From contig WLTJ01000016.1 in NCBI GenBank assembly GCA_009705435.1, positions 1-13,769 on the forward strand: a stretch of 13,769 nt of DNA, in the 5' to 3' direction. This document shows positions 1-5,852 of the stretch, in pieces. The stretch comes from Actinomycetota bacterium (GTDB lineage Bacteria; Actinomycetota; Acidimicrobiia; Acidimicrobiales; Ilumatobacteraceae). The notes beneath the pieces were generated by a model that was not told where the DNA came from, ran no database searches, and saw only the letters and a list, made by a program, of their open reading frames with translations. Within the stretch, counting starts at the first letter, position 1. Each line of letters starts with the position of its first letter. The position numbers and the translations under genes were made by a program.

Positions 1-629
1 AGAGTGACCTTGGCGTCCAAAGCATGCACTTCACCAGTCGGCTTCAAGATCAGTGGGTTGATTTCGGCCAAGTCGCAGTCGCCTTCGGTGAAACAGCGAT
101 ACAACTGCACCAAAATCTTGGCCACGCCGTCGACAGCCTTAGCGGGAATCTTCGCGTCGACGGCGGCCTTGTGCGCTGCTGCTGGCGATAAACCATCAAC
201 TGGATCAATGTGCAATTTGATAATTGCATCGGGATCTTTTTCAGCGACTTCTTCAATCTCAACGCCACCTTGCGCTGACAACATCAACAAATGCTTCTTA
301 GCCGCACGGTCAAGTGTGAACGAGGCGTAATACTCCTCGTCAATGTCGCTGGCGTTTTCAACCCACACACATTTCACGACATGACCTTTAATGTCCATGC
401 CGAGAATGTTGTTGGCATGCAGGCGCGCTTCTTCAGCGTTATTGGCCAACTTGATGCCACCCGCCTTGCCGCGTCCACCAACTTGCACTTGAGCCTTGAC
501 GACTACCGGATAACCAGACGCGTCAGCGACTTTGACAGCCTCATCCACTGTTGTCGCCGCGCCTCCGCGACTGACTGGGATGTCGAAGCGGGCGAAATAT
601 TGCTTACCCTGATATTCAAACAAGTCCAT
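1..629 (-). CDS. sucC: Succinyl-CoA synthetase (ADP-forming) beta subunit, 3' end outside window
   Basis: This is the beta subunit of the TCA-cycle enzyme that converts succinyl-CoA, ADP or GDP and phosphate to succinate, CoA and a nucleoside triphosphate; it works in the cytosol with the alpha subunit SucD. About 209 residues are visible. They begin MDLFEYQGKQ and contain the ATP-grasp nucleotide-binding stretch VGGRGKAGG near residues 50-58 and the EINPL metal-binding motif at 189-193. Both are standard SucC landmarks at the expected distances. The ATG at 629 is preceded by a GAGAGGA ribosome site about 8 nt upstream. The gene runs off the left edge, so the C-terminal CoA-ligase domain is not seen; sucD would be expected further left. 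It starts 14 nt after the mutase B12 subunit and is probably co-transcribed with it. Identity is secure. Confidence 0.96.
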   Translation of the reverse strand, partial: MDLFEYQGKQYFARFDIPVSRGGAATTVDEAVKVADASGYPVVVKAQVQVGGRGKAGGIKLANNAEEARLHANNILGMDIKGHVVKCVWVENASDIDEEYYASFTLDRAAKKHLLMLSAQGGVEIEEVAEKDPDAIIKLHIDPVDGLSPAAAHKAAVDAKIPAKAVDGVAKILVQLYRCFTEGDCDLAEINPLILKPTGEVHALDAKVT

Positions 630-643
630 CTAAATGTTTCCTC

Positions 644-1057
644 TCACTCACTTGAGTCTTCTCGTGCGTCCAGAGCTATTTCTAGCCACTGTGCGATGGC
701 TTTCAAAGATGATCCGGGACCGAAAATTTCCGATACGCCCTGCTCGCGTAAGGCGCGTGCATCGGCATCTGGAATCACTCCCCCACCAAAAATCAAAGCC
801 TCTTCCATATTGCGATTCTTCAGTTCTTCCATCACCCGTGGGAACAGCGTCAGATGGGCCCCAGACAATAACGACAGCCCGACAGCATCAACATCTTCTT
901 GCAAAGCAGTTTCAGCGATCTGCTCGGGAGTCTGGTGAAGCCCCGTATAGATGACCTCGAACCCGTGGTCACGCAGCGCTCTAGTGATTGTCTTGGCGCC
1001 TCTGTCATGCCCATCAAGTCCAGGCTTGGCAACGACAACTCGGTATGGCCTCTTCAC
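644..1057 (-). CDS. Stand-alone cobalamin-binding subunit of a methylmalonyl-CoA mutase type enzyme
   Basis: This 137-residue protein is a complete B12-binding (Rossmann-like) domain, the separate small subunit of an acyl-CoA mutase. It carries the base-off/His-on signature D15-x-H17-x-x-G20 (sequence GLDGHDRG), with His17 expected to ligate cobalt, the S62-x-L64 motif and the FGGG turn at 90-93. A fused MutB would be over 700 residues, so a separate catalytic large subunit is needed and is not in the window. The start is a GTG; an in-frame stop lies only four codons upstream (at 1070-1072), and the N-terminus matches the family, although no good ribosome site is visible. It is followed by sucC after 14 nt, which fits formation and use of succinyl-CoA. 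Small subunits of isobutyryl-CoA or 2-hydroxyisobutyryl-CoA mutases look the same, so the substrate is uncertain. Confidence 0.9.
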   Translation of the reverse strand: MKRPYRVVVAKPGLDGHDRGAKTITRALRDHGFEVIYTGLHQTPEQIAETALQEDVDAVGLSLLSGAHLTLFPRVMEELKNRNMEEALIFGGGVIPDADARALREQGVSEIFGPGSSLKAIAQWLEIALDAREDSSE

Positions 1058-1097
1058 AAGGAAGAAACCCTACGCCCTGAAGGGCCTTGACCACACA

Positions 1098-1127
1098 TTG
1101 ACAGACTCAAGTGAGGTCACATATTTC
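1098..1127 (+). promoter_or_regulatory. Possible sigma-A promoter for the membrane-anchored protein gene
   Basis: A perfect TTGACA at 1098-1103 is followed, after 18 nt, by TATTTC at 1122-1127. The predicted start of transcription is roughly 55 nt before the ATG at 1191. The -10 element is weak and there is no other support. The region also lies just upstream of the divergent mutase gene. Confidence 0.35.
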
Positions 1128-1190
1128 AAAAATCTTGGAAATCTGAGGAACGATTTCAGAAGTTGCCAACCTTCTCGGCAGACTCACACT

Positions 1191-1703
1191 ATGGCTCGCC
1201 CTACATTTCGTTCACCTGCCGGCAGAGCCATTCGACCAGTTGCGGCAGGCATCGGTTTTTTTGGACTCTTCGGCCTCACCTTGTGGGGAATCGCTTCAGT
1301 GCTCGGAGGCGAGCAGACCCTCACCACGACCTTCATCCCTGACCGCCTACCTGTCGGCAATGTTGAGTATTGGGCTGAATCAGTCGACACCAATGGACCG
1401 GTCTTGTTTGCCGGTCTGGGCACGACCTCAGGTGAGCGCACCATCGTCCTGGATCACAACGGCACCGACCCCCAGCGAGGTTGGCTGGTGTATTACGCCT
1501 ACCCCGCCGATCGAGATGTCTCATGCCCCATTGAACAAATAAAGGGCACAGATACTTTTACCGATTGCGATGGTCGCACGATCAGCGTTGAAGAACTTGC
1601 CCCACCGACCAATGGCGAGTATCCAATCATCGAAGATCGGCAAGCTCTCTTTATTGACTTGGGCGAACGTACCAATGATCCGACGACAACAACGACCGAC
1701 TAG
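1191..1703 (+). CDS. Membrane-anchored protein of unknown function (weak Rieske-like resemblance)
   Basis: A 170-residue protein starting at the ATG in MARPTF. The frame is open upstream to about 951, but that part is antisense to the mutase gene and is not taken as coding. Residues about 14-38 form one hydrophobic segment (AAGIGFFGLFGLTLWG) after a basic N-terminus, so the protein is probably anchored with its C-terminus outside. The exposed part has two cysteines (SCPIEQI and FTDCDGR) and ends in a Thr-rich tail. The order of a GWLVYY strand, a cysteine, an FTDCDGR turn and an ELAPP stretch recalls the end of the Rieske protein of the menaquinol-cytochrome c reductase. The CxH and CxxH cluster ligands are missing, so it cannot hold a Rieske cluster. 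I do not recognise a function. No clear ribosome site precedes the ATG. It ends 13 nt before the convergent PhyH gene. Confidence 0.75.
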   Translation: MARPTFRSPAGRAIRPVAAGIGFFGLFGLTLWGIASVLGGEQTLTTTFIPDRLPVGNVEYWAESVDTNGPVLFAGLGTTSGERTIVLDHNGTDPQRGWLVYYAYPADRDVSCPIEQIKGTDTFTDCDGRTISVEELAPPTNGEYPIIEDRQALFIDLGERTNDPTTTTTD

Positions 1704-1716
1704 ATAAATCTTTCGC

Positions 1717-2517
1717 TCATCGCGGCCAAAGTTGTGGGAACCACTCGCCACGCAGAGGTTGACCACTTACTCGTTCTTCTTGACCCGCGAACATCACACT
1801 CATGTCCGGAGATGTCACCCAATCTCGTGGTGAATAAACCATGTCATCGCCGAGAACTCGCAAACTAAACACACGTCGAGCATGTGTGCTCGAGACGCCT
1901 GGAGCACCGTGCACAGTCAGCATGTGAAAAGCAATCACATCGCCTGGTTGCATCGCCCACTGTAAAACACGATGAGACTCGCGCTCCTTTTCGAAATTCG
2001 GCATTTCCACCAAAGATCCTTCAGGAAACCACTGGGCTTGTTGATCAAGAAATGAGCGAGGCATCAACCATGGACCAAGATGTGAACCTGCAATGAGTTC
2101 AAGAGAGTCCTCAACAAGCACGGGATCAACAGGGATCCAAAAACTCACATTTTGGAATCCCTCAACGTCGTAATACGGCTGATCTTGATGCCACGGAGTG
2201 CGTTGACGAGTCCCACTTTGCTTCACTAAAACATGATCGTGGTACAAACCAATTGTTTGTGAACCAGTCAATGAAGCAGCTATTTCAGGAAGTTGAGTTG
2301 AGCGCAAAAATTCGCCAAATTCGCGATGCTCGCGCCATGTAGTGAAATCCTCAAGAAAAAAACCTGGATCATCGCTGGCACTTGCGACCTTGGCACGCGG
2401 GCTTGGACAATCAATCACTGCATCAATGCCAACGCTCAGCAGTTCAATCTCTTTGGGTGTGACGACGCCTCGTAAAATGACCGCCCCATCGGTGCGATAA
2501 TCATCAACAATGCCCAT
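1717..2517 (-). CDS. Phytanoyl-CoA dioxygenase (PhyH) family Fe(II)/2-oxoglutarate oxygenase
   Basis: A 266-residue protein of the PhyH family, non-heme iron enzymes that hydroxylate small molecules using 2-oxoglutarate and O2. The double-stranded beta-helix iron triad is visible: His110 and Asp112 in TPWHQDQPYYD and His203 in TVHGAPG. An arginine for 2-oxoglutarate follows (HARRVFSLR, about residue 214). Length is typical for bacterial members. The family covers many substrates (phytanoyl-CoA, ectoine, phosphonates, secondary metabolites), so the substrate cannot be read off. A GTG at 2523 in the same frame would add two residues; the ATG at 2517 is preferred, and neither has a clear ribosome site. 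It is divergent from the Nudix gene across about 54 nt that must hold both promoters. Confidence 0.9.
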   Translation of the reverse strand: MGIVDDYRTDGAVILRGVVTPKEIELLSVGIDAVIDCPSPRAKVASASDDPGFFLEDFTTWREHREFGEFLRSTQLPEIAASLTGSQTIGLYHDHVLVKQSGTRQRTPWHQDQPYYDVEGFQNVSFWIPVDPVLVEDSLELIAGSHLGPWLMPRSFLDQQAQWFPEGSLVEMPNFEKERESHRVLQWAMQPGDVIAFHMLTVHGAPGVSSTHARRVFSLRVLGDDMVYSPRDWVTSPDMSVMFAGQEERVSGQPLRGEWFPQLWPR

Positions 2518-2571
2518 GCTCACAGTCTGCTACATGACCGTATGTCGCGTCCGATCTGATACAAGAGAGTG

Positions 2572-3099
2572 ATGCCATACACGCCAATCATGGGCACCCT
2601 CGCCTACATCATCAATCGCGAACGCTCAGAGGTGCTCTTGATCCACCGCAATAAGCGCTCCCATGATGAACATCTTGGGAAGTGGAATGGTCTTGGCGGC
2701 AAGTTAGAAACCCACGAAGATCTTGCCAGCGGAATTCGGCGCGAGATCCGAGAAGAAGCAGGCATCGAGGTCACCTCAATGACGATGCGCGGCACCGTTT
2801 CCTGGCCGGGCTTTGGACCCAATGGGGAAGATTGGTTCAGCCCACTCTTTTTGATTGATGGTTGGGTTGGTGACCCTGCGTCGTCCAATGATGAGGGAGA
2901 CCTGGAGTGGATCGCACTCGAACGAATTTTGCAGGCCTGCCACCCCGATGAGCAGATGCGGGAGGCAGCAGCATTGCCCATGTGGGAGGGCGACCGATAC
3001 TTTCTGCCCCTTGTTTTTGACGACGATCCCCGCCCATTTCACGGGGTTATGCCGTATGGCAATGGTCAACCAACGTCTTGGACTTTCGAACGCTGGTAA
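2572..3099 (+). CDS. Nudix hydrolase, 8-oxo-dGTP diphosphatase (MutT/NUDT1) like
   Basis: A 175-residue Nudix enzyme with a perfect Nudix box. It has the pattern G43-x5-E49-x7-R57-E58-x-x-E61-E62-x-G64, starting in GLGGKLETHEDL and ending in REEAGIEV, and so a complete Mg2+ site. The HLGKWNGLGGK lead-in and the early strand reading VLLIHRNKR resemble the MutT/NUDT1 branch that removes 8-oxo-dGTP from the nucleotide pool. Nudix enzymes also cleave ADP-ribose, NADH and other nucleoside diphosphates. Given the ADP-ribose enzymes nearby, an ADP-ribose substrate is possible but not favoured by the motif context. A GTG immediately before the ATG (2569) is an alternative start; the upstream AAGAGAG is only a weak ribosome site. 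A 6-bp hairpin follows the stop. Confidence 0.92.
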   Translation: MPYTPIMGTLAYIINRERSEVLLIHRNKRSHDEHLGKWNGLGGKLETHEDLASGIRREIREEAGIEVTSMTMRGTVSWPGFGPNGEDWFSPLFLIDGWVGDPASSNDEGDLEWIALERILQACHPDEQMREAAALPMWEGDRYFLPLVFDDDPRPFHGVMPYGNGQPTSWTFERW

Positions 3100-3115
3100 A
3101 AAGTTTTAAAGATTG

Positions 3116-3133
3116 CGCACAATTTGGTGTGCG
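3116..3133 (+). repeat. Short inverted repeat after the Nudix gene
   Basis: CGCACA and TGTGCG form a perfect 6-bp stem around a 6-nt loop, 16 nt after the Nudix stop codon. There is no long T-run after it, so it is a weak terminator candidate at best and could equally be an operator for the small downstream gene. Confidence 0.35.
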
Positions 3134-3150
3134 ACGTTCGTTATTCATTC

Positions 3151-3474
3151 ATGCTCCAAGAAACCTCACATCCCGTTTCATCCACTGTGCTCAACAGCGC
3201 GCCATGTCGCCAACGCCCAAAGCGCCGTTCATTTTGGCAACGAGTGCTCGATCAGGCCCGAAGTACTGGGGATTGGTACTTAATCCCCAAGTTGTACACC
3301 AAGAACACGGCGGCCCAAATCGCCAGTGACATCAGACGGGCCCATGAACGTGGTGCCGGCGATCATCGTGTACGCGGTCTGCAGGTGGGCGAAATGTGGG
3401 AGACCAAATGGTCGCCAACTTCAAAAGGCGCACCAGGTGATTGTGAAGTCTGGGTGCGATTGGCGACAAGTTAG
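3151..3474 (+). CDS. Small basic protein of unknown function
   Basis: A protein of about 107 residues with a variable basic N-terminus and a more protein-like C-terminal part from about residue 27. That part contains FWQRVLDQA, GDWYLIPKLY, a helix reading TAAQIASDIRRAHERG, and a final GEMWETKW plus CEVWVRL strand pair. This alternation of a GDW strand, an AA-IAS-IRR helix and two C-terminal strands recalls small actinobacterial and phage hypothetical proteins that may bind nucleic acid, but that is impression rather than proof. The start is uncertain: the ATG at 3151 lacks a ribosome site, and TTG 3124 and GTG 3127 are in-frame alternatives. The frame is the same as that of the Nudix gene, separated from it by one stop. 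No function is assigned. Confidence 0.6.
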   Translation: MLQETSHPVSSTVLNSAPCRQRPKRRSFWQRVLDQARSTGDWYLIPKLYTKNTAAQIASDIRRAHERGAGDHRVRGLQVGEMWETKWSPTSKGAPGDCEVWVRLATS

Positions 3475-3599
3475 CCACACTTAGCAACCCAATTTGGGTG
3501 CCCTGATCAGGTCTTTTGTGACGACGGCACATTTTGCGCGTTTTGGATCGTTAATAAAGAGCAAGAAGAACTAACAACCACCATCCATCCACCACTACA

Positions 3600-3613
3600 G
3601 AGGAGACCATATG
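3600..3613 (+). promoter_or_regulatory. Strong ribosome binding site and start of the ADP-ribosylglycohydrolase gene
   Basis: GAGGAG lies six bases before the ATG at 3611 (GAGGAGACCATATG), which fixes the start. The 136-nt gap upstream holds two short palindromes, ACCCAATTTGGGT at 3487-3499 and CCTGATCAGG at 3502-3511, but no convincing promoter. Confidence 0.7.
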
Positions 3614-5083
3614 ACCCCAACCCTTTCTTTCACATCCAAAAAAATCACCCCAGAGATGCTCCAACGCGCCCTAGGGGCGCTGGTCGGCTCGGCTGTTGGT
3701 GATGCCTTAGGCGCACCATTCGAATTCGGACCTGCCGACGCCTACTCGCAACGCTTTGGCCAACCCGTGCTCACCGGCGTGGGCGAGATGACAGGGGGCG
3801 GATCATTTTCTTGGGCTCCCGGCGAGTTCACTGATGACACCCAAATGATGTTGGCTCTCGGTGAATCATTGCTCGCACATCAAGGTCTCAACCTGGACGA
3901 TCTTTGGGAGCGTTTCACGTGCTGGAGTTCGGCAGCCAGCGACGTCGGCATTGCCACCTCGCGCGCCCTGTCGGCCAGCGATCGACATCAAGCTCTTCTT
4001 AACGAGCAGGCCAACCCAAGTCGCTCGGCGAGCAACGGCGCTTTAATGCGCACATGGGCAATTCCCTTAGCGTTTTTGGGGCACGACACGGCTGATGTCA
4101 TGAAGGCCGCCTTCACCCAGGCATCGATGACCCATTTCGATCCTGCTGCAGGATGGGGAGCGGCTATTGGCAGCGAACTGTGTCGCCGAGCCATCTTAGG
4201 GGCCGACCCAATCACTCAGATCGACGAGGTCTTGTCATATGTCCCTGCTGAACATCGTGGCCGTTTCGCCGATGTTTTGCGACCTGATTGGCAGCCCAAC
4301 ACCGCCGGTGAACCATCCAATGGCTCGGTCTGGACCTGCTTAGCGCAAGCCATCTGGGCCATTCGCCACAACGACACTTTTGAAAATGTGTTGATCGCCG
4401 TGATCGATCTTGGTGGAGACACAGACACAGTGGCTTGCGTTGCTGGAGCCATTGCTGGAGCAAAGTTCAGCATTCAGGGCATTCCAGGCCGTTGGCTGAC
4501 ATATGTCCACGGTTCGCTGCTGACCCCCGAGGGACGACACGAGTACGACTATTTGGGATTGCAAAATATGGCTCGCCAACTCGTCGGTAAGCACAACGCA
4601 ATACTCACCGATCTTGAAGGGCCCATCAAACCGACGCGTGTTGATGAAAACTTCGCATTATTCGGTGCCGATATTGCCGGAGTTCTTGATTGTGACCCTG
4701 ACTTTGTGCCGATCTCTTTTTGCCTCACAGCCGGACGCCTGAAGAAGCACGCCATTCGTCGCGAGTACTACTTACGCGATAACGAGGGTGATCAAAACAC
4801 TGACATTTTTAGCGTGGTCTGTGATGCAGTTCGCAGTATCAACTCGTTGCTTGCACAAGGACATAACGTTGTCGTGCATTGTCACGGTGGCCGCAGTCGC
4901 ACGGGTTTGATTCTCAAGGCTTGGGCCATGTGTCAGTACGACCTCGATGACCAAGAGGCACATGAATGGATTCTGCAACGCTGGCCGCACTATCGAACCT
5001 GGAATGAGACCTTCTTGGATTTCTTAAAATATGAGTGGGCTGTTAAACGTCATCAGTGTCTGCCCCATCAACATCAACTCTGA
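3611..5083 (+). CDS. ADP-ribosylglycohydrolase fused to a dual-specificity/tyrosine-type phosphatase
   Basis: This 490-residue protein joins two catalytic domains. Residues about 15-310 are a DraG/ARH-type ADP-ribosylglycohydrolase, which removes ADP-ribose from a target or cleaves an ADP-ribose linkage using two Mg2+ ions. Visible are GDALG (30-34), the metal-binding FTDDTQMM (T74, D75, D76), SNGALMR, a THFDP motif and the C-terminal metal site DLGGDTDT (D266, D270, D272). Residues about 325-485 are a Cys-phosphatase domain with the P-loop H-C424-HGGRS-R430-T, the CX5R signature, plus an upstream YLRDNEGDQN stretch that could hold the general acid Asp. Both active sites look intact. Typical DraG proteins are about 300 residues, so the C-terminal extension is a true second domain. 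The last 41 nt overlap the convergent operon. The substrate is unknown; coupled removal of phosphate and ADP-ribose is an inference. Confidence 0.93.
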   Translation: MTPTLSFTSKKITPEMLQRALGALVGSAVGDALGAPFEFGPADAYSQRFGQPVLTGVGEMTGGGSFSWAPGEFTDDTQMMLALGESLLAHQGLNLDDLWERFTCWSSAASDVGIATSRALSASDRHQALLNEQANPSRSASNGALMRTWAIPLAFLGHDTADVMKAAFTQASMTHFDPAAGWGAAIGSELCRRAILGADPITQIDEVLSYVPAEHRGRFADVLRPDWQPNTAGEPSNGSVWTCLAQAIWAIRHNDTFENVLIAVIDLGGDTDTVACVAGAIAGAKFSIQGIPGRWLTYVHGSLLTPEGRHEYDYLGLQNMARQLVGKHNAILTDLEGPIKPTRVDENFALFGADIAGVLDCDPDFVPISFCLTAGRLKKHAIRREYYLRDNEGDQNTDIFSVVCDAVRSINSLLAQGHNVVVHCHGGRSRTGLILKAWAMCQYDLDDQEAHEWILQRWPHYRTWNETFLDFLKYEWAVKRHQCLPHQHQL

Positions 5084-5804
5084 GAGGCGCTTCTGTCTCT
5101 GATAGAGCCTTATCGATGGCACTTTGCCAGGTCCGCTGATCACGCAAGTCATTGACGAGAGATAGAAGTTCTGTCTTTCGTCTTTGGCTCGGCATCGGCG
5201 ACTTGGAGATGGCGTGAAAAGTCGCATCAACTGCACGCTCGCTTGAAAGACCCTCGCCATCGCTAATCGACTGCACCAGATCGCGCAGCGCCGGATACAT
5301 CGGTTGCTGCAACTGCAGTGGTGATGCAGCGGACTCCAACTTGTCCAGCACATGACTTAAGGACGCTTCAACGCCCTTAGCGGTCGCTCGCGAAGCGCGT
5401 CGCTTCTCATTGACCTGAGGTGGCCGTTGTAGAAGCGAGACATCAAGGCGGCGTTTCATTTCATAGGTGCGCAAAAGATCTTGTTGGGGATCATCTTCGT
5501 TCTTGGCATCACGAGCTAGGAGAATCAGATCTGTCACCAGTTGTGAAATGGTCGGCGGCATCCCTTCGATATATGAATTCACGGAGGCATGCATTTGTTG
5601 AAGACCGATCAGGACATCGCGACGATTGATACGCAACCACTCCACTGCCGTATCGGCATCGAGTTTTTCTCGCACGACTCCCTTTTCTAAGTTGGGTAAA
5701 TCTCCGCGATCCTCGGCATCGCCTTCAAGACTGTCGACAAAAGCCACCACGGTGTCCGACAAAGGCCGATAGCGCAATGTAAGAAGAGCTTTCACATCCC
5801 CCAT
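5043..5804 (-). CDS. Uncharacterised alpha-helical protein, last gene of the PafBC-type operon
   Basis: A 253-residue protein that I do not recognise. The sequence is charged and largely helical with no membrane segment or signal peptide. A central basic stretch (EKRRASRATAKG) separates an N-terminal part rich in Leu and Asp from a C-terminal helical part, and the end is acidic (VDGADTDDV). The ATG at 5804 is chosen because AAGGTGG sits 5 nt upstream. A GTG at 5843 and an ATG at 5825 are in-frame alternatives that would leave 9 nt or more after the previous gene's stop. Close spacing shows it is co-transcribed with the WYL regulator, so it is probably a partner or effector in the same process. 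It is not recognisable as the bacterial proteasome activator Bpa. Its 3' end overlaps the glycohydrolase-phosphatase gene tail to tail by 41 nt. Confidence 0.8.
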   Translation of the reverse strand: MGDVKALLTLRYRPLSDTVVAFVDSLEGDAEDRGDLPNLEKGVVREKLDADTAVEWLRINRRDVLIGLQQMHASVNSYIEGMPPTISQLVTDLILLARDAKNEDDPQQDLLRTYEMKRRLDVSLLQRPPQVNEKRRASRATAKGVEASLSHVLDKLESAASPLQLQQPMYPALRDLVQSISDGEGLSSERAVDATFHAISKSPMPSQRRKTELLSLVNDLRDQRTWQSAIDKALSETEAPLRVDVDGADTDDV

Positions 5805-5852
5805 GTTGCCACCTTGGTTAGGCATGAACGCAACATTTCCCACAAACTGGTG

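Noticed and set aside
291..938. A 215-codon open frame on the plus strand
   Set aside because: It is antisense to sucC and the B12 subunit, both of which have clear family motifs; the translated protein has no recognisable features.
951..1190. An 80-residue N-terminal extension of the membrane-anchored protein
   Set aside because: Much of it is antisense to the mutase gene; the ATG at 1191 gives a sensible N-terminus with a membrane segment, and the extension looks like random translation.
1500..1640. A Rieske iron-sulphur protein call for the 1191-1703 gene
   Set aside because: The CxH and CxxH cluster ligands are absent, so only a loose resemblance is reported.
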